A DNA stretch of 64,000 nt, from contig CAJMSE010000015.1 in assembly GCA_905216025.1 (NCBI GenBank), positions 23,678 to 87,677 of the forward strand, given 5' to 3'. Position 1 is the first letter of the stretch, and each line of letters begins with the position of its first letter. This DNA is from an uncultured bacterium. GTDB lineage: Bacteria > Bacteroidota > Bacteroidia > Bacteroidales > Bacteroidaceae. A program made the position numbers and the translations under genes. A model generated the notes under the pieces. The model saw nothing but the letters and a program-made list of their open reading frames with translations, searched no databases and was not told the DNA's origin. This document shows, piece after piece, positions 32,952-40,987 of this stretch.

Positions 32952-33343
32952 GCCTGAACGAAGAAGAAAGGAAAATCATCGTAAACCTTGAGATAGAAAA
33001 AGCGCATAGCACTTTCGCACAGATTGAGACGCTACGGGATGCCAGTTTCTGGGATACCGCAGCGAACCGGCTTTACTATGCAGCTTTTCATGCTGTATCG
33101 GCACTCCTTATCCACGATGGACATAGCGTCAGTTCGCACCGTGGCGTGGTTGCAATGTTCGGACAATATTATATCAAGAACGGTATAATACCGCTCGAAT
33201 ACGGGAAACTTTACTCCCAGCTTCAGACCATGCGGGAAGAGAGCGACTATAACTGCTCGTACGAGGCGACGGCCGAAGACATAGCCAGGAAGATAGAACC
33301 GACCCGCCTTCTGATAGAGATTATAACCCGGATGGTAAGCTAA
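32948..33343 (+). CDS. HEPN domain protein, putative toxin
   Basis: 131 residues, four-helix HEPN fold. The active-site-like Rx6H motif is in NRLYYAAFHAV (about residues 37-45), matching HEPN RNases (Arg-x4-6-His). The tail is YEATAEDIARKIEPTRLLIE, typical of PF05168-like proteins. Paired with the MNT gene it forms a toxin-antitoxin candidate, though some HEPN/MNT pairs in Bacteroidota may have other roles. It is followed by a strong hairpin. Confidence 0.87.
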   Translation: MSLNEEERKIIVNLEIEKAHSTFAQIETLRDASFWDTAANRLYYAAFHAVSALLIHDGHSVSSHRGVVAMFGQYYIKNGIIPLEYGKLYSQLQTMREESDYNCSYEATAEDIARKIEPTRLLIEIITRMVS

Positions 33344-33370
33344 CCCACCTCCGGCAGCGGCAAAACGAAA

Positions 33371-33400
33371 CGGGCCGGCAATCGCATGATTGCCGGCCCG
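33371..33400. terminator. Bidirectional terminator
   Basis: A perfect 13-bp stem CGGGCCGGCAATC / GATTGCCGGCCCG with a GCAT loop between the convergent HEPN and acyl-CoA dehydrogenase genes. Confidence 0.75.
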
Positions 33401-33423
33401 GTCTGTATATATCCTTCAATTCC

Positions 33424-35154
33424 TTACGCCTCGGCAGCTTCTTTCTGCTGTGCGATGTAGAATTCGATGTCTTCCGGACGGAAGTTGCGGATGAAACCAT
33501 AGTGTCCCTCGACCTCGGCCTCGGCATGACGCACGTACACGTTGGCACTCTTGGTGAAGAGTTCGGGAGCGCGTGTGGCATCGTCGAGGATGAGAAGCGA
33601 CATTATTATGTCGGCAGTCATCTCGTAGAGACGGCGCGCGAGGAAATCGAGAACGCACTGGCTGTCGGCCTCCTTGACCTTAGCAATGGCCTCCTCGAGC
33701 TTCTCTACCATCGGAACGACGCGGTCTTTGAGAGCCTGAAGCTCGGGAGCCACGGCGCTGTCGAGCATCTCGCGAATGATGGACAGGCATGTTCCGTTGG
33801 TGATATAGCGTATAGCGGCAACAACCTGAAGCTGCGTCGTACCCTCGTAGATGGAGAAGATGCGGGCGTCGCGGAAGAGACGCTGGCTCTTATACTCCAT
33901 GATGAAGCCCGAACCGCCATGCACCGAGATTGCGTCGTAAGCGTTCTGGTTGGCATATTCAGAGTTCATACCCTTTGCAAGGGGCGTGAACGCATCGGCC
34001 AGACGGGTGTATTTCTTGAGCTCGGCACGCTCCTCGGGAGTGAGCTTGCGGTCGCGTGCGATGTCCTCGAGAGCCTTGTAGATGTCTACGTAGCGGGCTG
34101 TCTGATAGAGAAGGGAACGGCCTGCGTCGAGCTTCGCCTTCATGCGGGCAAGCATATCGTAGACAGCGGGGAAGTTGATGATTTTCTCTCCGAACTGCGC
34201 ACGGTCCTTGGCGTATGCCAGAGCCTCGTTGTAAGCCTCCTGCTCCACGCCCACACTCTGCGCCGCGATGCCGAGACGGGCACCATTCATCAGGGCCATA
34301 ACATACTTGATGAGTCCTAAGCGGGTGCTTCCGCACAGCTCGGCCTTGGCGTTCTTGTATGTAAGTTCGCATGTGGGAGAGCCGTGTATGCCGAGCTTGT
34401 GCTCGATGTGGCGCACGTCTACGCCGCCGTCGCGCTTGTCGTAGATGAACATCGACAGTCCGCGGCCGTCGTGGGTGCCTTCCTCCGAGCGTGCGAGCAC
34501 GAGGTGGATGTCTGAGTCGCCGTTGGTGATGAAGCGCTTGACACCGTTCAGGCGCCAGCAGTTGTTAGCCTCGTCAAACGTCGCCTTGAGCATCACGCGC
34601 TGCAGGTCGGAACCGGCGTCGGGCTCGGTGAGGTCCATCGACATGGTCTCGCCGGCGCAGATGCGGGGGATATACTTCTCGCGCTGCTCCTCGCTGCCGA
34701 ACTCGTAGAGCGTGTCGATGCAGCTCTGGAGGCTCCAGATGTTCTGGAATCCGGCGTCGGCGGCAGCTATTACCTCGCTGAGCATCGAGAAAGTGGTGTT
34801 CGGCAGGTTCAGTCCACCGTAGCGGCGGGGCATGCTGATGCCCCAGAGGCCAGCCTTGCGGGTGGCCTCCATGTTCTCTACTGTCTTCGACGCATATATC
34901 ATGCGCCCGTTCTCGAGGTGCGGTCCTTCAAGGTCTACGCTCTCCGAGTTGGGCTCGATGATGTTTGCGGCCACGTCGCCCGTGATGTCGAGGATGCGCT
35001 TGTAGTTCTCTATCGCATCGTCAAAGTCAACGGGTGCGTCCTCATACTTGTCCTTATCCTCATATCCGCGCTCCTTCAGTTCAACGATACGCTTCATCAG
35101 CGGGTGACCGAGATGGAACTCCAGTTCGGGATGGTCGCTATAATAATTTGCCAT
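33424..35154 (-). CDS. Acyl-CoA dehydrogenase family protein
   Basis: 576 residues. FAD enzyme that oxidises acyl-CoA, passing electrons to ETF. The FAD/substrate motifs are MSMDLTEPDAGSDLQ, RFITNGDSD and YDAISVHGGSGF near the catalytic region, and RDARIFSIYEGTTQLQ. It is longer than classical acyl-CoA dehydrogenases because of an extra C-terminal helical domain, as in long Bacteroidota homologues. It is the last gene of etfB-etfA-acd, 13 bp after etfA, so its electron acceptor is very probably the encoded ETF. The acyl substrate is unknown. Confidence 0.93.
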   Translation of the reverse strand: MANYYSDHPELEFHLGHPLMKRIVELKERGYEDKDKYEDAPVDFDDAIENYKRILDITGDVAANIIEPNSESVDLEGPHLENGRMIYASKTVENMEATRKAGLWGISMPRRYGGLNLPNTTFSMLSEVIAAADAGFQNIWSLQSCIDTLYEFGSEEQREKYIPRICAGETMSMDLTEPDAGSDLQRVMLKATFDEANNCWRLNGVKRFITNGDSDIHLVLARSEEGTHDGRGLSMFIYDKRDGGVDVRHIEHKLGIHGSPTCELTYKNAKAELCGSTRLGLIKYVMALMNGARLGIAAQSVGVEQEAYNEALAYAKDRAQFGEKIINFPAVYDMLARMKAKLDAGRSLLYQTARYVDIYKALEDIARDRKLTPEERAELKKYTRLADAFTPLAKGMNSEYANQNAYDAISVHGGSGFIMEYKSQRLFRDARIFSIYEGTTQLQVVAAIRYITNGTCLSIIREMLDSAVAPELQALKDRVVPMVEKLEEAIAKVKEADSQCVLDFLARRLYEMTADIIMSLLILDDATRAPELFTKSANVYVRHAEAEVEGHYGFIRNFRPEDIEFYIAQQKEAAEA

Positions 35155-35167
35155 GGTGATTCCTTAT

Positions 35168-36190
35168 TTATTTGTTGTTTGCTTTATAATACTTGATGAG
35201 CTTGGGCACGACCTCCTCCACCGTGCCTACGATGACGTAGTCGGCAATCTTGTTGATGGGGGCCTCGGGGTCGCTGTTGACAGAGATGATGATACCCGAG
35301 TCCTGCATACCGGCAATGTGCTGTATCTGTCCGCTTATTCCGCAGGCGATGTATACCTTCGGATGCACCGTCACTCCGGTCTGTCCTATCTGGCGGTCGT
35401 GGTCTGCCCAGCCGGCATCCACGGCGGCGCGGCTTGCGCCCACCTCACCGTGCAACTCCTTGGCGAGCTTGAAGAGCAGGTCGAAACCTTCCTTGCTGCC
35501 CACTCCGTAGCCTCCGGCAACGACGATGGGTGCGCCCTTCAGGTTGTGCTTTGCCTCCTCGACATGACGGTCGAGCACCTTCACGACGAATGCTTCGGGC
35601 GACACATATTTTGAGACCTCTGGGTAGACGGTCTCCTTGCGGCTCTCGCCCTCGTACTCGGCCTTTTGCATCACGCCGCTGCGCACCGTGGCCATCTGAG
35701 GCCGGTGCTCGGGGTTGACGATGGTGGCGACGATGTTTCCGCCGAAGGCGGGACGTATCTGATAGAGCAGCTGGTCGTACGACTTACCGCTCTTCTTGTC
35801 TTCATACGGACCGATTTCCAGCTCGGTGCAGTCGGCGGTAAGGCCGCTGGTGAGCGACGACGACACCCGCGGACCGAGGTCGCGGCCTATCACGGTGGCG
35901 CCCATGAGGCATATCTGCGGCTGCTCCTCCTTAAAGAGGTTCACGAGGATATCCGTATGTGGTGCAGACGTGTAGGGGAAGAGTCCCTCTGCGTCGAACA
36001 CAAACAGCTTGTCGACGCCGTAAGGCAGTATCTGCTGCTCGACGGCACCCTTGATGCCCGTACCGGCAACGACGGCGTGGAGCTCCACGCCCAGTTCATT
36101 GGCCAGCTTGCGGCCCTTGGTCAGCAACTCCTGAGATACTTCCTGTACCTGAGTGCCTTCTATTTCTATGTATACAAAAACGTTATTCAT
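35168..36190 (-). CDS. etfA: Electron transfer flavoprotein alpha subunit
   Basis: 340 residues. The C-terminal FAD-binding domain has VVAGGYGVGSKEGFDL, SRAAVDAGW, GQTGVTVHPKVYIACGISGQIQH and SVNSDPEAPI. The frame is open to 36301 through the structured gap, but the ATG at 36190 gives the family start (MNNVFVYIEIEG). Works with EtfB between the acyl-CoA dehydrogenase and the electron acceptor. Confidence 0.95.
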   Translation of the reverse strand: MNNVFVYIEIEGTQVQEVSQELLTKGRKLANELGVELHAVVAGTGIKGAVEQQILPYGVDKLFVFDAEGLFPYTSAPHTDILVNLFKEEQPQICLMGATVIGRDLGPRVSSSLTSGLTADCTELEIGPYEDKKSGKSYDQLLYQIRPAFGGNIVATIVNPEHRPQMATVRSGVMQKAEYEGESRKETVYPEVSKYVSPEAFVVKVLDRHVEEAKHNLKGAPIVVAGGYGVGSKEGFDLLFKLAKELHGEVGASRAAVDAGWADHDRQIGQTGVTVHPKVYIACGISGQIQHIAGMQDSGIIISVNSDPEAPINKIADYVIVGTVEEVVPKLIKYYKANNK

Positions 36191-36202
36191 ATCTTTTCTT
36201 TT

Positions 36203-36360
36203 GGGTTTTAGGGTCTTAAGGTCGCTGCGCTTCCGGGTTATGAGGTGAAGAGTGGCTATATATAATAATGTGTGCGCCGCATAAGCGGCCGCTGCCGCCA
36301 TATATTATAATAAGGTATTATCACCTCACGACCTGAACCCCATCAACCTGAGACCTTAAA
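36203..36360. repeat. Structured gap between etfB and etfA
   Basis: Within this gap, TTTTAGGGTCTTAAGG near the left and AGACCTTAAA near the right are inverted matches, as are GAGGTGA/TCACCTC and ATATATAATA/TATATTATA. A local GCCGC-ATAA-GCGGC hairpin (36276-36289) sits in the middle. The etfB-etfA message would fold strongly here. No open frame of interest. Confidence 0.55.
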
Positions 36361-37230
36361 TTATCCGATGATTTTCTCTTCAAGCAGTTCCTTGATCATG
36401 CTCTCTATGTCTGCATCGCTGCCGGTGAGGGTCTTGCTCTCCTTGGCCTGGAAGACGATGTTCTTCACTGCCTTCACCTTCGTGGGCGAGCCGCTGAGAC
36501 CGCACTGCTGCGGATCTCCGTCTACATCGGCCACCGACCACTGGTTAAGGGTGAGATAGGGACGCTCTGCATACAGTTCCTTGTACGGCATGTCGTCGGT
36601 GCGCTCCATGGGGGCCGTGGCGCGCTTATACTTCATCACGAGCTTCGCATTGCAGGGGCGGCAGGGTGCTGCGCTTCCGTTCACCGTCACTACGACGGGC
36701 ATCGGAGCCTCAACCGTCTCGACGCCACCGTCTATCTGGCGGCGTATTGTCAGCTTGCCGGCCTCGCATTTCAATATCTCCTCGGCGTATGTGACCTGGT
36801 TCAGACCCAGTTTCTGAGCCACCTGAGGGCCAACCTGCGCGGTGTCGCCGTCGATAGCCTGACGTCCTCCGATGACGATGTCGACGTCGCCGATTTTCTT
36901 TATCGCCGTGGCTAAGGCGTAAGATGTGGCCAGTGTGTCGGCTCCTGCGAAGAGCCTGTCGGTAAGCAGCCAGCCCGTGTCGGCTCCGCGGTAGAGTCCC
37001 TGGCGGATAATCTCGGCGGCACGGGGCGGGCCCATGGTCAGTATGCCCACGGTAGAGCCGGGGTTCTGCTCCTTAAGGCGCAGGGCCTGCTCAAGGGCGT
37101 TAAGATCTTCAGGATTGAAGATTGCGGGCAGCGCGGCGCGGTTGACGGTTCCTTCGGCCGTCATGGCGTCCTTGCCCACGTTTCTTGTGTCTGGAACTTG
37201 CTTGGCAAGTACAACGATTTTCAAACTCAT
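36361..37230 (-). CDS. etfB: Electron transfer flavoprotein beta subunit
   Basis: 289 residues. KIVVLAKQVPDTRNV at the N-terminus, NPEDLNALEQALRLKE, GADTLATSYALA and the AMP/FAD-region text GGRQAIDGDTAQVGPQ are family features. It is first in the etfB-etfA-acd unit. Bifurcating ETFs carry a second flavin in EtfB; whether this one does cannot be told by eye, although GDTAQVGPQVA is the kind of text found there. Confidence 0.94.
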   Translation of the reverse strand: MSLKIVVLAKQVPDTRNVGKDAMTAEGTVNRAALPAIFNPEDLNALEQALRLKEQNPGSTVGILTMGPPRAAEIIRQGLYRGADTGWLLTDRLFAGADTLATSYALATAIKKIGDVDIVIGGRQAIDGDTAQVGPQVAQKLGLNQVTYAEEILKCEAGKLTIRRQIDGGVETVEAPMPVVVTVNGSAAPCRPCNAKLVMKYKRATAPMERTDDMPYKELYAERPYLTLNQWSVADVDGDPQQCGLSGSPTKVKAVKNIVFQAKESKTLTGSDADIESMIKELLEEKIIG

Positions 37231-37264
37231 AAATTATTATTGTTATTGTAGATTCACTATGACC

Positions 37265-37295
37265 GCCCGGCGGAGCCGCGCCATGCGGCCGCCGG
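37265..37295 (-). promoter_or_regulatory. Hairpin in the etfB leader
   Basis: CCCGGCGG ... CCGCCGGG arms (8 bp) with a GC-rich loop lie between the promoter and the etfB ATG. Such a stable leader hairpin could affect message stability or translation. Confidence 0.5.
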
Positions 37296-37308
37296 GACTG
37301 AATAGATG

Positions 37309-37339
37309 CAAAATTAATCTTTTTTCGCTTTATAGCAAA
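37309..37339 (-). promoter_or_regulatory. etf operon promoter
   Basis: On the minus strand: TTTG at 37336-37339, 19 bp, TAATTTTG at 37309-37316, the full consensus. The etfB ATG lies about 79 bp downstream. Confidence 0.8.
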
Positions 37340-37489
37340 GAAAAAAGCCGGAAAATGCACGTTTCAGGCCTATTTGTGCATGTCAGGAAGTTCATTATCA
37401 GGCATATACCATGATTACGGGCCTCCTTTACGGTGGAAGGAACAGGTCGCGGAACGGCAGAGACATGCCGTTTTTCGGATAAAAAGATG

Positions 37490-37497
37490 TATCTTTG
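37490..37497 (+). promoter_or_regulatory. -7 element of the 37.5-kb barrel gene
   Basis: TATCTTTG, 28 bp before the ATG; -33 region is T-rich (TTTTTCGG) without a clear TTTG. Confidence 0.6.
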
Positions 37498-37525
37498 CAG
37501 CCGCAGACAATGTTACCGACGATAA

Positions 37526-38542
37526 ATGATGCATAAAAGACTTATCACCGCAGGCTGCCTGTTTATTGAATGCCTTGCCGCGGCGGTGGCCGCAGACAAC
37601 GACTCTACCGGATGCAGGATTGTATCGGGAGAGATTTACACTGAGGTGAACCACGGACACAGATACTACGGAGCGGAGCGCACCGTATGGGACTTCCCGC
37701 ATATCGTGGCCGCAGCCACGCTGACGCTCGGCCGCGGATGGAGCTTCGAGGCCGAGATTGAATATGAACGGATACACGAAGACGGCGAATGGTGCAACGA
37801 CCTGAGAAACAACTTCACATCAAACAAACTCTACTTAGCCAGGCGATGGGACTCCGGGACCACCGTGAAGGCCGGCATCATAGACGTGCCGCTCGGCATC
37901 ACAAACGCCGGAGGGTCGGCACAGACCATATATGACCCTGAGAGCGAGGCGCTGATAATGCCCATGACATGGCATGAGGGCGGCGTGGCCGTATGCAGGG
38001 AACAAGGACGGCTGTCATGGTCGGCCGCGGCACTGGCATACTCTGACTTCACTGCCGCAGGCACGATGGTGCTCGGCGGAGCAGCCACGGCAGACTACCG
38101 GCCGGCAAAAAGCATGCGCATCGGCATCGGCGGATATTACGGAAAGGCGCAGCACAGCATGATGCGGCCCGTCTCCGACGGGGCTTTCGACGGCAGCCGG
38201 ACGGCATACGGGGTGCTCAGTGCCGACTATTCAGGCGGCGGCGTGGCGGCAAGCGGTTCACTGATATACCGCAGCTGCGACGGGGCACGCTCGCTCGGAG
38301 CCGAGGCTGGATATGACATCGGCGGCGCACTGACGGCCGGACGGTTTGCAGCCATGCCCTTCGTGCGGTACGACCACGTGGCCCACACGGCCTGTACGGA
38401 CATGGACAAGCTGACATTCGGCATCAACATATCGCCCCTAAGCAACCTGACGGTAAAGGCCGAGTATGGCATAAGGAAGTATTGCGGATGCGATACGGAG
38501 CGGAGCTTCGACATCGGAGTGGGATATTCCGTCGCTTTCTGA
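37526..38542 (+). CDS. Putative outer-membrane beta-barrel protein
   Basis: 338 residues. Signal peptide (MMHKRLITAGCLFIECLAAAVAA). The rest has regularly alternating hydrophobic residues, aromatic girdle positions and polar turns, and ends in Phe (DIGVGYSVAF), as outer-membrane barrels do. The segment HGHRYYGAERTVWDFPHIVAAA and the conserved-looking DVPLGITNAGGSAQTIYDPE resemble phosphate- or carbohydrate-porin-like proteins of Bacteroidota, but I cannot name a family. It has its own promoter and is followed 82 bp later by the GH30 gene. Confidence 0.75.
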   Translation: MMHKRLITAGCLFIECLAAAVAADNDSTGCRIVSGEIYTEVNHGHRYYGAERTVWDFPHIVAAATLTLGRGWSFEAEIEYERIHEDGEWCNDLRNNFTSNKLYLARRWDSGTTVKAGIIDVPLGITNAGGSAQTIYDPESEALIMPMTWHEGGVAVCREQGRLSWSAAALAYSDFTAAGTMVLGGAATADYRPAKSMRIGIGGYYGKAQHSMMRPVSDGAFDGSRTAYGVLSADYSGGGVAASGSLIYRSCDGARSLGAEAGYDIGGALTAGRFAAMPFVRYDHVAHTACTDMDKLTFGINISPLSNLTVKAEYGIRKYCGCDTERSFDIGVGYSVAF

Positions 38543-38624
38543 CCTTTTACGCCCGGCGGGCATCACCTCCCCGCCCGCCGGAATGACACTAACGCTACCC
38601 TGAAACTATAAAAACTGCAACGAC

Positions 38625-40862
38625 ATGAAAAGATTAGCATCGCTATTAATGCCACTCGTGGCACTCACGGCCGGAGCCCGCACCCTGGCCGACTTCGAGG
38701 ACGGGACGACCGGCCGGCTGTCCGTCGACACAGGAAATACCATCGCCGGATGCTTCACAGCGCAGCCAGCGGTGATGGACAACCCCGACATGACGGGCAT
38801 AAACACTTCCGCCAAATGCTTCGGAGCGGTGAACGCGGCCGGAGCCGACTGGTGGGGAAACATGGTGGGACTGACGCTGAACACGCCCGTGACCATCAAC
38901 GACAACAACCGTATACTGTCGTTCCTCTGCTACCGCAGCGTCCAGCCGAAGGAAATGCGCATCGGATTCAACGGATACGAGGAGGCCGACGAGGTGCTCT
39001 GCGAACGCATGCCGGCCGACGGACGGTGGGAACGGGTGACGATAGACCTCGGAGAGAAACACTACGGCGAAACGCTCACCACGATATACATCGTGTTCAG
39101 CTGCAACTGGAGCGAGCCGCGCACGGGATGGGGCGAGGCGACATACTGCTACGACGACTTCAGCATGTCGTCAGAGCAGAGCATCCCGCCGGCAACCATA
39201 GTCATAGACCCGGCCGTGGAGTATCAGACAATAAACGATTTCGGCGCATCAGACTGCTGGACGGCAGACTATATAGGACGCTATTTCAGCGAGACGGAGC
39301 GCAGCCGGGCTGCCCGCCAGCTCTTCAGCATGGGCACCGATGCCGCCGGCAATCCCGAGGGCATCGGCCTGTCGTGCTGGCGCGTGAACATAGGCGCGGG
39401 CAGCGCGGCGCAGGGCGACGGCAGCAACATCGCCGACGAGACGCGCCGCACGGAGTGCTTCCTCAATGAAGACGGATCCTACGACTGGTCGAGGCAGGCC
39501 GGACAGCAGTATTTCATGCGGCAGGCACTCAGCTACGGAGTAGATCATTTCGTACTGTTCTCAAACTCGGCACCTGTTTATTTCACACGCAACGGCAAGG
39601 CGAACGCCGGCAACGTGCGGACGGCATGCAACCTGAGCGCGGCCCGCTTCCCCGACTTTGCCGAGTTCTTAGCCACCACGGCCAAGCACTTTGCCGACGA
39701 GGGGTACAACATCACGCGGATATCGCCTGTCAACGAGCCGCAGTTTGAGTGGCTCGACGGACAGGAAGGGTCGCCGTGGCGCAACTCAGACGTTGCCGGA
39801 CTGGCACGCGAACTCGACAAGTCGATAGCCGCGCGGAATCTGACGGCAAAGATTCTGCTGCCCGAAGCCAGCTCGCTCGACCTGCTGTACGGAGGTTCCG
39901 GAGGGGCATCAAACCAGATAGAGGCTTTCTTCAACAGCGCCAACACGTCGACTTACGTCGGCAACCTGCCGTCGGTGGCACGCGAGGTGGCAGGCCACAG
40001 CTACTGGACTTTCGCCACCAATGCCGACCTGCGGGGCGTCAGGGAGAAGGCGCGCGACGCCGCAGCGAAGTACGGCATCGGCATGGCGCAGACGGAATGG
40101 AGCATGCTCGATGCCGCCCCACATGCCTCGACGGGATTCCCCGGGAGCTACGATGCCGCGTCGTACATGGACATCGCGCTCTTCATGGGCAAGCTGATAC
40201 AGTGCGACCTCAGGTTCGGCAACATGTCGTCATGGTCTTACTGGACCGCATTCTCGTGCGAACAGTACAGTCAGAAAAACCGTTTCTACCTTATGCGAAT
40301 ACATCCGCAGGGTGGCGACTACGGCAAACTGACCGAGGGCGGGACCGTCAGCGCCGACAAGAACCTGTGGGTCCTGGGCAACTACAGCCGCTTCATACGC
40401 CCCGGCTACCGGCGCATACAGCTCGACGGGGCGTGCGAGATGAACCATCTGATGGGTTCTGCATACATCGCGCCCGACGGGAAGCGCATCGTGGCCGTAT
40501 TCGTCAACACGGCGCACGGCAACCGGATGATATCGGTGAGCATGCCGGCGGAGAAGGCCGGCGGCATGCCTGTGGGCAGCATCGGGAGCGTAGACAAGTA
40601 TGTGACGAGCGCAAGCCAGCAGCTCAGCCGCTCTACGACGGCCGAAAACATACAGCGCATTACGATACCGGCACGCTCGGTGACAACCGTCGTGCTGACA
40701 CTCGGCGACAGTTCGGGCATCAGTGAGGTCGCAGCCGGTGCTCCGGCACATGCCGGCGGCCGGACCGTCTACTCGCTAAGCGGGCAGCGTATGGACGCAG
40801 GCAGCACGCTGAGCCCTGGCTTATATATATGTGAAGGGAAGAAATTTGCCGTGCAAAGGTAG
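38625..40862 (+). CDS. Secreted GH30-family glycoside hydrolase with N-terminal jelly-roll and C-terminal sorting tail
   Basis: 745 residues. Signal peptide (MKRLASLLMPLVALTAGA), then a beta-sandwich domain (about 20-185, DFEDGTTGRL...) and the GH30 barrel with C-terminal beta domain (about 190-690). Acid/base Glu371 lies in SPVNEPQF; the nucleophile is Glu491 in AQTEWSML. The text fits the endo-beta-1,6-galactanase-like branch (GH30_5-like) best, so arabinogalactan or pectic galactan is a possible substrate (inference). The end, YSLSGQR...SPGLYICEGKK, is the short tail found on many exported Bacteroidota proteins and possibly a T9SS signal. Confidence 0.88.
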   Translation: MKRLASLLMPLVALTAGARTLADFEDGTTGRLSVDTGNTIAGCFTAQPAVMDNPDMTGINTSAKCFGAVNAAGADWWGNMVGLTLNTPVTINDNNRILSFLCYRSVQPKEMRIGFNGYEEADEVLCERMPADGRWERVTIDLGEKHYGETLTTIYIVFSCNWSEPRTGWGEATYCYDDFSMSSEQSIPPATIVIDPAVEYQTINDFGASDCWTADYIGRYFSETERSRAARQLFSMGTDAAGNPEGIGLSCWRVNIGAGSAAQGDGSNIADETRRTECFLNEDGSYDWSRQAGQQYFMRQALSYGVDHFVLFSNSAPVYFTRNGKANAGNVRTACNLSAARFPDFAEFLATTAKHFADEGYNITRISPVNEPQFEWLDGQEGSPWRNSDVAGLARELDKSIAARNLTAKILLPEASSLDLLYGGSGGASNQIEAFFNSANTSTYVGNLPSVAREVAGHSYWTFATNADLRGVREKARDAAAKYGIGMAQTEWSMLDAAPHASTGFPGSYDAASYMDIALFMGKLIQCDLRFGNMSSWSYWTAFSCEQYSQKNRFYLMRIHPQGGDYGKLTEGGTVSADKNLWVLGNYSRFIRPGYRRIQLDGACEMNHLMGSAYIAPDGKRIVAVFVNTAHGNRMISVSMPAEKAGGMPVGSIGSVDKYVTSASQQLSRSTTAENIQRITIPARSVTTVVLTLGDSSGISEVAAGAPAHAGGRTVYSLSGQRMDAGSTLSPGLYICEGKKFAVQR

Positions 40863-40930
40863 ATGCCGGCATCTTTTCTGATTTGTCACCTGGGCTTAAT
40901 GATTATATAAAAACATTGTTTTCCCATCCA

Positions 40931-40974
40931 AAAGCCCTTGCGGTCTACGGACAAAGACAAGACCCTGTCCCTAC
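40931..40974. repeat. Solo arm of the dispersed inverted-repeat family
   Basis: AAAGCCCTTGCGG...ACAAAGACAAGAC...GTCCCTAC is 44 bp, exactly as long as the right arm of copy C and clearly related to it, but more diverged. No left arm is present. It lies in the gap between the convergent GH30 and sprA genes. Confidence 0.7.
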
Positions 40975-40987
40975 TCTATGAGCCGCA

